From NCBI GenBank assembly GCA_937877565.1, contig CALFJB010000075.1, positions 1 to 64,000 on the forward strand: a stretch of 64,000 bases of DNA. Reading direction: 5' to 3'. The translations under genes were made by a program, and so were the position numbers. The stretch is from an uncultured Selenomonadales bacterium (GTDB lineage: Bacteria; Bacillota; Negativicutes; Selenomonadales; Selenomonadaceae). The notes beneath the pieces are model-generated. The model saw only the letters and a program-made list of their open reading frames with translations, searched no databases and was not told the DNA's origin. Numbering within the stretch: position 1 is the stretch's first letter; every line of letters begins with the position of its first letter. Shown here piece by piece: positions 17,891 to 27,011 of this stretch.

Positions 17891-18841
17891 AAATGTTTAC
17901 TGGTTTTCGCGTTACCTTTTGAATACTGACCAATTCGGCGCACTCGGAAAATCTAAAGAAACTCAACTTTTAAATACGGTTACAATTTTGGAAACTTTGC
18001 TCGCGCAGGAAAATTTTTCTGACGCCGAAAAAGTTATTTTGCTGAAAAATACTTTGGCTGAATCAATCAAAAATCTTTCTTCGCCCAATACAAAAATTTA
18101 TAATTTGTCGCTGAATTTGATAAATCGACTTGATGAAGATATTCAAACTGTCGAAGATGTTTTTGTGTTTTGCATTGCCGTAAAATATTTCGTTGCACCG
18201 ATTAACCGCGCAATTTCACTTGTTCCGGCTGACGATAAAAAATTTTGTGAAACTGCCGCTAAAAATATTCTGGACACTTTCGGCGAAAAAAATATTGCCG
18301 AATTGATTAAAGTTTGGGATAATTTGGGCGTGAAAGGTTGCTTAGATATTGAACGCGGTTTAATTGTTGAAGAATTTACAAAATTGCTTGAAAATTTATC
18401 ACGGCTGAAAATTCCTCACAGCCAACTTGATGATAACATTATGCTGACGGCGTTTGTACAGGAGTTTGAAAGACGGCTCGGACAGAAAAGAAAATCGCGC
18501 GGCGGTATTTCGCTTGAAAGTGTTGCAGATTTTATTTTTGATTACTAGACGGCTGGATTGTCGGAATTAGTTGCAAGCGAACACTGCGCGAACGTTGGAA
18601 ACAATTAAGCCAAGCTGACAGAGGCACTTTGTCACACTTTAAAATCCGTGAATTGTGGCACTTGATAACTTTCGACAACGATTTAACAGATGATAAAATT
18701 GTTAGACTCGGCGAACAGGGACAAATTTTTTATTTGCAGGATTCAAGCGAAATTTATAAAAAATGTTCAGCTCATCCGGGAATGAAAAATTATGTTCGCC
18801 CGCTGAAAAATTTTGTCAATGATATTAGAAAATTGATTTAA
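17847..18841 (+). pseudogene. Type II restriction endonuclease, frame-broken
   Basis: Begins at ATG 17847 (GGAGG 11 bp upstream, inside the methyltransferase gene) and reads to a stop at 18546-18548 after SRGGISLESVADFIFDY. The homologous continuation lies in another frame, 18545-18841, starting LDGWIVGISCKRTLRERWKQ and ending FVNDIRKLI. SCKRTLRERWKQ is the Lys-containing catalytic segment seen in PD-(D/E)xK-type restriction enzymes. The join seems too short: between the two conserved blocks a stretch of a few dozen residues appears to be missing, so a small deletion plus frame change is likely. Inactive as read. Confidence 0.7.
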
Positions 18842-18856
18842 AAGGAGTTTTACAAA

Positions 18857-20320
18857 TTGAAAAAAATTCGTACACGTTTTGCGCCAAGTCCGACAGGTTA
18901 CATGCACATTGGAAATTTACGCACGGCGTTATATGCTTACCTTTTTGCGAAGTCTCAAGACGGCGATTTTATTTTGAGAATTGAGGACACCGATCGCGCC
19001 CGCTACGTTGCAGACGCCGTTGAATTTATTGAAAAGACTTTGGCGGCGGCTAAAATTATTCCAGATGAAGGACCACATCACGGCGGCAATTTCGGTCCGT
19101 ATGTTCAAAGTGAGCGTATGAAAATTTATAAAAAATACGCTGAAGAATTGGTTGAAAATGGTTATGCTTACCGCTGTTTCTGCGTCAATCACGAAGACTG
19201 CGATAACGAAGATAAAACTGACGAAAAAAAATTTGGCGGCTACAATCGCCACTGCCGCGACCTTGACAGAGAAGAAATTGAGGCAAATATTGTTACACGC
19301 AAGCCGTATGTTATTCGCCAAAAAATGCCGCTTACCGGCGAAACTACTTTTTTTGACGTGTTGCACGGAAATATTACAATCGCAAATTCTGAACTTGAAG
19401 ACCAAGTTTTGCTGAAAAGCGACGGGATGCCGACTTACAATTTTGCAAACGTCATTGACGATCATTTAATGGGAATTACGCACATTATACGCGGCACGGA
19501 GTTCATCACTTCAACGCCTAAGCACGTTTTACTTTATAAAGCGTTCGGCTGGGAATTGCCGACCTTTATACACCTTGCGCCTGTTATGGGCAAAGCTGAA
19601 GACGGTACAATTTCCAAACTTAGCAAACGACACGGCGCAACCAGTTTCAATGATTTAATGGAAATGGGATATTTGCCGGAAGTCATAACAAATTACGTGG
19701 CTTTATTGGGCTGGAATCCAAAGACGACCAATCAAGAAATTTTTTCTATGGCTGAATTGATTGAAAAATTCAGTTTGGACGGCTTGAGTAAATCGCCCGC
19801 AGTTTTCGACTACAACAAACTTGACTGGATGAGCGGCGAATATTTTAAAGCAATGACTGATGAAGAATTTGCAAACGCGGCTGATAAATTTTTTGGCGCA
19901 CTTGATGAAAATCTTTCAAGCAAAAAAGTTTACCTTTCAAGCCTGTTAAAAACTCGTGTTGCAAAATTTAGCGAAATTCCCGCAATGATTAAATTTTTGC
20001 AGGAAATGCCGCCCTTCGACGCCGAACTTTTTATTAACAAGCGCAACAAAGTTACAGTTGAAAAATCTGTCGAAATAATAAAGCCCGCGCTTGAAATGCT
20101 TGAAAAAGTTGACGACTGGACGCTTGAAAATTTGAACGAAAAAATTTCAACGTTTACCGAAAATAGCGGCTTGAAAACCGGGACGGTTATGTGGCCTTTG
20201 AGAATCGCCATATCGGGGCAAAAAGTAACGCCCGGCGGCGTGGTAGAGATTTTATATCTGTTAGGCAAGGAAGAGAGCTTAAAACGCCTCTCAGACGCCT
20301 TAAACGTGCTAAAAAAATAG
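18857..20320 (+). CDS. gltX: Glutamyl-tRNA synthetase
   Basis: 487 residues. Class I synthetase charging tRNA-Glu. HIGH-type motif FAPSPTGYMHIGNLRTALYA, the specificity region RIEDTDRARYV, and the KMSKS-type loop KLSKRHGA are present. TTG start with AAAGGAG ten bases upstream. C-terminal anticodon-binding helices run to the end (LKKLGKEESLKR-like tail). Whether it is discriminating or also charges tRNA-Gln cannot be decided here; the matching tRNA-Glu is at 57.2 kb. Confidence 0.96.
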   Translation: MKKIRTRFAPSPTGYMHIGNLRTALYAYLFAKSQDGDFILRIEDTDRARYVADAVEFIEKTLAAAKIIPDEGPHHGGNFGPYVQSERMKIYKKYAEELVENGYAYRCFCVNHEDCDNEDKTDEKKFGGYNRHCRDLDREEIEANIVTRKPYVIRQKMPLTGETTFFDVLHGNITIANSELEDQVLLKSDGMPTYNFANVIDDHLMGITHIIRGTEFITSTPKHVLLYKAFGWELPTFIHLAPVMGKAEDGTISKLSKRHGATSFNDLMEMGYLPEVITNYVALLGWNPKTTNQEIFSMAELIEKFSLDGLSKSPAVFDYNKLDWMSGEYFKAMTDEEFANAADKFFGALDENLSSKKVYLSSLLKTRVAKFSEIPAMIKFLQEMPPFDAELFINKRNKVTVEKSVEIIKPALEMLEKVDDWTLENLNEKISTFTENSGLKTGTVMWPLRIAISGQKVTPGGVVEILYLLGKEESLKRLSDALNVLKK

Positions 20321-20349
20321 TTGCAAGTATTTTTGACGTTTGTTATAAT
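20321..20349 (+). promoter_or_regulatory. Sigma-70-type promoter
   Basis: TTGCAA (20321-20326), 17-bp spacer, TATAAT (20344-20349), directly after the gltX stop and 18 bp before the next gene. Confidence 0.75.
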
Positions 20350-20367
20350 TTTGGCGAGGTGATAAGT

Positions 20368-20997
20368 ATGAACTTAAAGTTAGCTTTTTTCTATCAAAAA
20401 CAGTTGAACGCTATGTTTGAATACTTTAAAAATTATTTGAGAAACGACTCAAATTTGTTTAATGTTGAAGAAAAACACTTTCGTTCAAGGGTTGTTGCAA
20501 ATCAAATTGATGAAGTAATAGACGTTACAGAGCGCGATAAAAAGAAATATTCACCGGATATGGTTATAGATTTTTTATTAGTTGTACTTGAAGAACGCGA
20601 AAAACTTGATAGAGCAATTCATGACGCCAAATTAAAAATGAATTTCGATATTGATACTTCAGTTGACATAAATAAAAAACGTCGTTCTTTGGTAATTAGT
20701 TTGCGTTTATTGCGTCAAGTCGAGAGTAGCAGTGTTCTTAAGAGAAATAGCGGCGTCGGTTACATTTTTAATAATGAAGGCAACCAAACTACCTATCGCT
20801 ATGATGTTGAAACAGTAAAAACCATTAATTTTGACAGAAATAAAGCACGTGATTTAGCTACAAAATTATTCAAAGAGTCTGCGGAACTTTCGCCTAAAAT
20901 TGAGGATATTGTTAAAAATACCGAAGTAGATTACGTGTGGCCTTTTTCTTTAAATACCTCATCTGAAGAAATTTTTGAAGAATATTATTCTCTGTAA
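20368..20997 (+). CDS. Hypothetical protein, 209 residues
   Basis: ATG with GAGGTG seven bases upstream and its own promoter. Not recognised. The first 100 residues are highly charged and predicted helical (FRSRVVANQIDEVIDVTERD, VLEEREKLDRAIHDAKLKM); the second half contains LRLLRQVESSSVLK and an acidic C-terminus ending EEYYSL. The helical organisation loosely recalls DIP1984-type proteins of about this size, but key motifs do not match. It ends eight bases before the inverted-repeat element. Confidence 0.7.
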   Translation: MNLKLAFFYQKQLNAMFEYFKNYLRNDSNLFNVEEKHFRSRVVANQIDEVIDVTERDKKKYSPDMVIDFLLVVLEEREKLDRAIHDAKLKMNFDIDTSVDINKKRRSLVISLRLLRQVESSSVLKRNSGVGYIFNNEGNQTTYRYDVETVKTINFDRNKARDLATKLFKESAELSPKIEDIVKNTEVDYVWPFSLNTSSEEIFEEYYSL

Positions 20998-21004
20998 AAA
21001 AATT

Positions 21005-21501
21005 GTCCGGAGTTTTGAATGAAGGCAGAGTTTTTGGCGGAATCGGTTCAGATGCAGATGAACTAAGAGGCTGCATAAAATGAAGATATTCATTGTCGAT
21101 GTGGAGAAAGCATAGCTTACCTACGCTTGAAGGGGCTGTTCTGCATTTTGTTATTTTTTCGCAAGCACCATAAGTCAGCGACTGGGTGCGGCACATAGCA
21201 GGCATTTGCCCATTTCCCTATTGCACAATCCAAAACCAAGCTGTTGAATCGTGGTTGTAATTAATTTCGGTTGCTTTCATCGAAATTTTACATAGCGATT
21301 GGGTAGGTTGGGCGCAAATTCTAAATTTCGCAAATGCAATAATAGCAACGATAACGCCATAAATATCGAATTGTCCGCAAGGATTCAAGCGAATTCGATT
21401 TAACATTCTTTGAGCCGTTCCTGATTAATTTTCAAAAAAATTTTCATGGCGGCAAATAGATGACGTTCCAAAAATTTCCGCCTTCATTCAAAACTCCGGA
21501 C
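21005..21501. mobile_element. MITE-like element, 497 bp with perfect 22-bp terminal inverted repeats
   Basis: GTCCGGAGTTTTGAATGAAG plus GC at 21005-21026 is the exact reverse complement of 21480-21501. The similarity continues imperfectly for about 10 more bases inside. The interior has no intact transposase; minus-strand fragments of 60-100 codons are interrupted and unrecognised. No clear target-site duplication is visible, the flanks being A/T runs. It fills the 544-bp gap before cydA and therefore separates that operon from its upstream DNA. Confidence 0.75.
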
Positions 21502-21511
21502 TTTTTTAATT

Positions 21512-21541
21512 CCCTAAATCTGCGAAAGAAGGGATTTTTTT
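21512..21541 (+). promoter_or_regulatory. Hairpin overlapping the cydA ribosome binding site
   Basis: TTCCCT at about 21512 can pair with AGGGA at about 21530, followed by T7 and the ATG. The AGAAGGGA ribosome site is part of the 3' arm, so the fold could act as an attenuator or block initiation. The stem is short, so the call is tentative. Confidence 0.35.
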
Positions 21542-22909
21542 ATGGACGCACTTATTTTATCAAGGTTACAATTCGCAATTACGACGTTTTATCATTTTTT
21601 CTTCGTGCCGGTAACTTTGGGCTTGTCAATTTTTGTGGCTTTGCTTGAAACGTGGTACATTAACAGTTACAGTTATTACGAAAGAATTAAACTGAAAAAA
21701 CTTGTAAAATTTTTCGGTACAATTTTTCTGATAAATTTTTCAATGGGCGTTGTAACGGGAATTGTACAAGAATTTCATTTTGGTATGAACTGGTCGGAAT
21801 ATTCCAGATTTATGGGCGATATTTTCGGCGCACCGCTTGCACTTGAGGCTTTAACTGCATTTTTCTTGGAGTCAACTTTCATTGGAATTTGGATTTTTGG
21901 TTGGGACAAATTGAGCGAAAAATTACACTGCGCTTGCATTTGGCTCGTAGCGTTTGGCAGTAATTTATCTGCGTTTTGGATATTGGTTGCCAATAGTTTT
22001 ATGCAACATCCTGTAGGCTACAGAATTGAAGACGGTCGCGCAGTTATGGATAATTTTTTTGCGTTGGTTACAAATCCTTATCTTTTCGGCGAATATTTCC
22101 ACAGTTTCTTTGCAGGAATTTCAACGGCGGGATTTTTGGTTATAATCGTCAGCGCGTGGAAAATTGCTACTGATGATATTTCCCGTGAAATGTTTGCAAA
22201 AACTTTGCGTCGCGCAGTGCTTTTTAGTCTTGTTGGAATTTTTGGAGTTATGGGCAGCGGACACTTGCACACGCAATATTTGAATACCGGCAACCCTATG
22301 AAACTTGCATCATTTGAGGCACTTTGGGAAACTGAAGACCCCGCGCCTTTTGCAGTTTACGCTGATATAAATCAAGACGCGGGCAAAAATGATTCTGAAA
22401 TTGCCGTTCCAAAACTTTTTACTTTTATGTTGTACAATTCTTTCAGCGGCGAAGTTAAAGGCATTAACGATTTACAAAAAGACGCGCAGGAAAAATACGG
22501 ACCCGGCTATTACATTCCCGACGTTAAAGGAATGTTTTGGAGTTTCAGAATTATGGTAGGCGCGGGCGGCTTTATGTTGCTTACGGTTTTAGTAATGGGC
22601 GTAATTGCGTTTTTCTGCCGGGACAATATTAAAAAATTTGCCTGTTGCTTTAAAATGTTGCCAATACTTTTACCCGTGCCGTTTATCGCAAATTCAGTCG
22701 GCTGGTACATAGCTGAAGCAGGACGGCAACCGTGGATAGTTGTTGGCTTGCAAAAAACTTCGGCGGCTGTCAGTCCAAATTTGACAGGCAGTGATGTTTG
22801 GATAACTTTAATTGGATTCACGGCGATTTATTTAGTTTTGGCGATTGTGGCAGTTGTTACGGCGGTAAAATTCATCAATCGAACAAAAATCAATGAGGAG
22901 GCGGAATAA
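21542..22909 (+). CDS. cydA: Cytochrome bd oxidase subunit I
   Basis: 455 residues. Quinol oxidase subunit carrying the haems, in the inner membrane, with about nine helices. His18 in FAITTFYHFFFVP is the conserved haem ligand; LQFAITTFYH, GRQPW (EAGRQPWIVVG) and the long hydrophobic segments are typical. The Q loop is short, as in Firmicutes forms. High-affinity oxygen reduction in an otherwise probably anaerobic organism suggests an oxygen-scavenging role. Its stop abuts the cydB start (TAAATG). Confidence 0.95.
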   Translation: MDALILSRLQFAITTFYHFFFVPVTLGLSIFVALLETWYINSYSYYERIKLKKLVKFFGTIFLINFSMGVVTGIVQEFHFGMNWSEYSRFMGDIFGAPLALEALTAFFLESTFIGIWIFGWDKLSEKLHCACIWLVAFGSNLSAFWILVANSFMQHPVGYRIEDGRAVMDNFFALVTNPYLFGEYFHSFFAGISTAGFLVIIVSAWKIATDDISREMFAKTLRRAVLFSLVGIFGVMGSGHLHTQYLNTGNPMKLASFEALWETEDPAPFAVYADINQDAGKNDSEIAVPKLFTFMLYNSFSGEVKGINDLQKDAQEKYGPGYYIPDVKGMFWSFRIMVGAGGFMLLTVLVMGVIAFFCRDNIKKFACCFKMLPILLPVPFIANSVGWYIAEAGRQPWIVVGLQKTSAAVSPNLTGSDVWITLIGFTAIYLVLAIVAVVTAVKFINRTKINEEAE

Positions 22910-23905
22910 ATGGACTTGAATATAGTTTGGTTTATTTTAATTGCGGTACTCTTCACGGGATTTTTTATTTTGGAAGGCTTCGATTACGGCGTTGGAATGA
23001 TGATGCTGTTTCGCAGTCAAAATGAACGCACGCAATTTATAAAAGCGATTGCGCCTGTTTGGGATGCAAATGAAGTTTGGATGATAACGGCGGGCGGAGC
23101 AAGTTTTGCGGCGTTTCCGCACTTTTATGCCTCAATGTTCAGCACATTTTATTTGGCGTTATTTTTAATGTTAGTGGCGTTAATTTTACGCGGCGTGGCA
23201 TTTGAACTGCGCGGCAAATTTAAAAATTCAGATTGGATAAATTTTTGGGACGGAGCAATAATTTTTGGCAGTTTTGTACCGGCGTTTTTATGGGGCGTGG
23301 CAATGGCAAATTTGTTACAGGGCTTGCCAATAGATTCACAAATGCACTACACGGGAAATTTTTTCACGTTGCTTAATCCATTTTCGATAATCAGCGGCTT
23401 ATTCTTCGTATCGCTGTTTATGTTTCACGGCGCAAACTTTTTGAGAATGAAACTTGAAGACGAAAGTTTATTGTACGAATTGAAAAGCGACGCCCGCGCA
23501 ATGGGGCAAGCGGCGTGGACTTCGTATTTGTGCTTTGTAATTGCGGCGGTTCACGATACGGACGTAATGTCATATACAAGCGGCGTGTTAATTTTTGCGG
23601 CGGCAATGGGCGTACTTTCGGCAGGTTTTCCAAAAATGAAGGAAAAGGACAGCCCGACCTTCACATTTGTAACGGGTACGGTAACAATCACAATGACGGT
23701 AATTGGATTATTTGTGGCGTTGTTCCCGCGCCTGATGGTTTCAAGTTTAAATCCTGAATGGAGCTTGACAATTTATAACGCGGCGTCAACGCCTTACACC
23801 TTAACCATTATGACGGTTGCGGCAGTAATTTTAGTGCCGGTAGTTTTAATCTATCAAGGTTGGACGTACAAAATTTTTAAGGAACGTGTAAAACCTATAA
23901 AATAA
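22910..23905 (+). CDS. cydB: Cytochrome bd oxidase subunit II
   Basis: 331 residues, about eight to nine membrane helices. IxEGFDYGVGMM near the N-terminus and VWDANEVWMITAGGASFAAFP are signature segments of CydB. GGAGGCGG precedes the ATG. Co-transcribed with cydA; no cydCD or cydX recognised in the window. Confidence 0.95.
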   Translation: MDLNIVWFILIAVLFTGFFILEGFDYGVGMMMLFRSQNERTQFIKAIAPVWDANEVWMITAGGASFAAFPHFYASMFSTFYLALFLMLVALILRGVAFELRGKFKNSDWINFWDGAIIFGSFVPAFLWGVAMANLLQGLPIDSQMHYTGNFFTLLNPFSIISGLFFVSLFMFHGANFLRMKLEDESLLYELKSDARAMGQAAWTSYLCFVIAAVHDTDVMSYTSGVLIFAAAMGVLSAGFPKMKEKDSPTFTFVTGTVTITMTVIGLFVALFPRLMVSSLNPEWSLTIYNAASTPYTLTIMTVAAVILVPVVLIYQGWTYKIFKERVKPIK

Positions 23906-23921
23906 TTTTTTCTGAAACTAA

Positions 23922-23956
23922 AAAAGCCGCTCCATTACGAGCGGCAAATTTTTTTT
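23922..23956. terminator. Bidirectional terminator between cydB and the convergent gene
   Basis: AAGCCGCTC pairs with GAGCGGC, with A and T runs on both sides, so it can serve cydB on plus and the 23963-25936 gene on minus. Confidence 0.85.
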
Positions 23957-23962
23957 GTCAAA

Positions 23963-25936
23963 TTATTTTTCAATCAGTTCAAGCAAAGTATCTTTCGTAA
24001 AATCAAAAGGATCTAAATCAATATCGCAGTTAGATTTATCAACATTGTTGAGAATTGCGCCGGCTTTTTCCAAAACTTCATTTAAACTCAAGCAATTTTC
24101 AAAACTTGTACATATTGCCGAAGTAAATTTTTCATTCAGCGCGGCAGTTTTTGCAACAACACCGGTACTGACATTCCTTGACGAAAAATAAAATTTCTTC
24201 TTGCCGTTGTTACTTGCAACGATAAAACCGAGAAACATTGCGCCGGTTTCCATTTTGCACGGCACGCAAAAACCAAATTCATATGAATGAGTTAAATATT
24301 GTTGATCAAATTTATCTTTCTCCACATCTGCAAATACAAGATTAAACGGAACGGGCGGATTTTTATGTTTTTTGTACAGGCGGAAAAGTTCGCGGTTGTA
24401 ATGATTCACATTCAGAATCATAAATTTATCCCGTAAAGTTTCGCCGATAAAAAACGCCTCCATAGCTCCGTTATTATCCAACGGCGCGTCCGTCATATCG
24501 CCGGAAAAAATTACTTTGTGGTCTCTTGCATTAACTAAATTATTTTTGCTGAAATCAAAATTAACGTCAATGTTTTTTCCAATACCGTTCAAATGTAAAT
24601 CCAAATCAACGCGAATTTCATCATTATTTTTGAGGATATTTATCCAATGCACGCCGACAATACAAGACCTGCTGTTGAAAGCGTAGCACGAGCCGTAGGG
24701 AATATTTCCGATAAAATGTTTTTCATTTACGGGCATTGCGTAAGTAAAATTTTCAGGAATGTAAATTTTTTTGCCGCGTACCTTAAATTTAATATCGTCA
24801 ACAATCGAATTAACAATTACGTTGAGAATTTTATCAGTACCCGCCTTAGATTTACCGAAATAATCAGTTACAAAAGTTTTGCTGTTGCGAATGTGATAAA
24901 CTGAATTTTCCGGCGTGGCAAGGCGATAAAGTAAAGCGTTTGCCAGCGAAACTTTTTTGTAAGTCGTAAGTTTTGACAATTCAATTTGCAGTTGATTCAA
25001 ATCGATATTTTCAGCTGAAGTCAAACACGCCAAAAAATCCGGCTTTGTCGGCTTGTGATAGTGATCCGCAAATTTACGAATACGATTTATTGTCGTTCTA
25101 AGATATTTTGAGTGCGACTTAAACGCCAACCACAGCGGCTTAAATCTGTGGAAGACGCTTGCCAAATTTTCAATTCCGTTTTCGTTTATGTATTGAACAA
25201 AATAATCGTCAAAGCGCGTTTGAGATTTTCTCAAATTTTCGACAGTCTCGGCATTTTTTATCAGCAAAGGTGAACCCGTTCCGATATAAATTATGTGGCG
25301 CAAAAATTGCACGGGATTTTTCGGCAAAATTTTTAATCTTTCACAAAGTTTTATAAAAAGTTTCTTGTTGGACACGTCGTCAATTTCAAATTCAATGTTA
25401 AGGTAATGAATCACTTCAACAAGACTGTTAATTTTATCTTCACGAAGATCCGCGCCGGAATTTAACATTTCCGCTACACGTTTTTTAATTTCAGATTCAC
25501 TGATAGAACCGACAATAAAAATTTTCATTGGGGCGGCGTTTTCGGGAAAATTAAAAGTTTCGTTCGGAATATAAACAAAATCTCTTTCAAATTTGCCGAG
25601 TCGCTCCATACCATACCTTGAAAGATACCGCCACAATTTGTCAAACAAAGCTTCTTTCGGCGTAAAATTGGCAACCTTATTTATAGACTGATGGAGATTC
25701 TGATTAAATTCATAAATATCATAGCCGTATTTGTCTTTTATGAAATCAGAAATTTTTGTAGAGGCAACGTAAGGGCAATCTTGAAACGTCTGTATCGTGA
25801 CGAAAAAACCGGATTCAAGATTTTTTTCGTTCGCCAAAATGTATTTGGGAACATATTCATTTTCAAGTTTTGGTATAGCTTTAAATAAATTCAAAGTGGC
25901 TTGAATAAATTTGAAAATTTCGTCGCGGGTCTTCAT
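23963..25936 (-). CDS. Large protein of unknown function with TerD-like signature segment
   Basis: 657 residues from ATG 25936 (AAAGGAG 10 bp upstream). The N-terminal 350 residues are charged and helical without a recognised domain. Near residue 460 the run WINILKNNDEIRVDLDLHL, then VIFSGDMTDAPLDNNGAMEAF, resembles the hSGDxT...GAxE pattern of proteins linked to TerD-type stress clusters (MXAN_6230/SCO0854 group); the relation is by motif only. No signal peptide or membrane helix. No ter genes nearby. A GGCGGC/GCCGCC hairpin lies 25-40 bp upstream of the start. Confidence 0.6.
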   Translation of the reverse strand: MKTRDEIFKFIQATLNLFKAIPKLENEYVPKYILANEKNLESGFFVTIQTFQDCPYVASTKISDFIKDKYGYDIYEFNQNLHQSINKVANFTPKEALFDKLWRYLSRYGMERLGKFERDFVYIPNETFNFPENAAPMKIFIVGSISESEIKKRVAEMLNSGADLREDKINSLVEVIHYLNIEFEIDDVSNKKLFIKLCERLKILPKNPVQFLRHIIYIGTGSPLLIKNAETVENLRKSQTRFDDYFVQYINENGIENLASVFHRFKPLWLAFKSHSKYLRTTINRIRKFADHYHKPTKPDFLACLTSAENIDLNQLQIELSKLTTYKKVSLANALLYRLATPENSVYHIRNSKTFVTDYFGKSKAGTDKILNVIVNSIVDDIKFKVRGKKIYIPENFTYAMPVNEKHFIGNIPYGSCYAFNSRSCIVGVHWINILKNNDEIRVDLDLHLNGIGKNIDVNFDFSKNNLVNARDHKVIFSGDMTDAPLDNNGAMEAFFIGETLRDKFMILNVNHYNRELFRLYKKHKNPPVPFNLVFADVEKDKFDQQYLTHSYEFGFCVPCKMETGAMFLGFIVASNNGKKKFYFSSRNVSTGVVAKTAALNEKFTSAICTSFENCLSLNEVLEKAGAILNNVDKSNCDIDLDPFDFTKDTLLELIEK

Positions 25937-26125
25937 AGGCAAATCTCCTTTAAAACGAAACAAGGCGGCAAAGCCGCCTCGTTCAATCGGCGGGAAGTAA
26001 AAATAAAAAATCTCTACAAGAAGAGGAACTTCCTTTGCCGAAACATTTATATTTAAAAAAATTTCTTAATAATTATACAAATTTTACCGCGCTGAAAAAT
26101 ACTTGTCAATAAAATTATCTAATAT

Positions 26126-26998
26126 TTAATAAACGCCTTCGCTTAAAACAATTTCTTCAACGCGGGCTTTTTCAGCCTCGTAACTTCCAATAAAATGAGC
26201 TTTAACCATTGCATTAATTACAACAAGCTGACGCTTTTTAGCCAACATAAAATTTACATACGGCGAATAAATCGATGGCGCGTTTGGAATACCGGCAAGC
26301 ATCGCACATTCTGCAACGCTTAAATCTTTTGGCTCTTTGCCAAAGTAGCCGTGCGCCGCTTCGTAAATTCCATAAAAATTGGAGCCAAAATAAATTGTGT
26401 TCAGATACATTTCAAGGATTTTATTTTTGTCGTAATGCCTTTCAAGTTGAATCGCCAAAAATAATTCTTCAACTTTACGCGTGAAAGATCGTTCCTGCGT
26501 CAAAAAAAGATTTTTTGCAAGTTGTTGAGTAATGGTTGAACCGCCTTGAGAAATTTCGCCTTCCTCAACATTTACAACCGTTGCCCGCGCTATACTTTCA
26601 ATGTCAAAGCCGTCGTGCGCGTAAAATCTTTTATCTTCGACGGCGATAACCGCTTGACGCATTGCAGTTGGAATTTCGCGCAGTAAAACATATCTGCGGA
26701 TTTTTTGACGTTGGAGATTAACCGCGTCTTCAATATTCATCATTCTGTCAAATTTTTCAGTTAAAGAAGTTTCTTTCGGCGGCGTCACAATTTTATTTGC
26801 AGTCGAAATATTTGTATTTGGTGAAACTGAATATCTTTCCTCAATTTCCGGCAGTTTGTCTTCAGACGCCCGCCACGCCAATGTTACGAAAAATGAAACT
26901 ACAAATACAAAAATTAATCCAAAAACTATCTGAAAAAATCTGATTATATATTTGAATGAACGCTTGCCCTTGCGGCGCGGCTTTTGTTGTGTTTCCAT
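26126..26998 (-). CDS. mtgA: Monofunctional peptidoglycan glycosyltransferase (GT51)
   Basis: 290 residues from ATG 26998, which has GGAGG eight bases upstream. Polymerises lipid II glycan strands at the outer face of the inner membrane. A basic N-terminus (KPRRKGKRSFK) precedes one membrane helix (IVFGLIFVFVVSFFVTLAW). GT51 motifs AVIAVEDKRFYAHDGFD with the catalytic Glu, and GGSTITQQLAKNL, are intact; EMYLNTIYFG and AMLAGIPNAPS follow. No transpeptidase domain. Downstream of cbiB with 13 bp between them. Confidence 0.92.
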   Translation of the reverse strand: METQQKPRRKGKRSFKYIIRFFQIVFGLIFVFVVSFFVTLAWRASEDKLPEIEERYSVSPNTNISTANKIVTPPKETSLTEKFDRMMNIEDAVNLQRQKIRRYVLLREIPTAMRQAVIAVEDKRFYAHDGFDIESIARATVVNVEEGEISQGGSTITQQLAKNLFLTQERSFTRKVEELFLAIQLERHYDKNKILEMYLNTIYFGSNFYGIYEAAHGYFGKEPKDLSVAECAMLAGIPNAPSIYSPYVNFMLAKKRQLVVINAMVKAHFIGSYEAEKARVEEIVLSEGVY

Positions 26999-27011
26999 AA
27001 AATCCTCCAAG

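Noticed and set aside
20998..21210. Transposase gene inside the inverted-repeat element
   Set aside because: Minus-strand frames are short, interrupted and show no DDE, HUH or serine recombinase motif.
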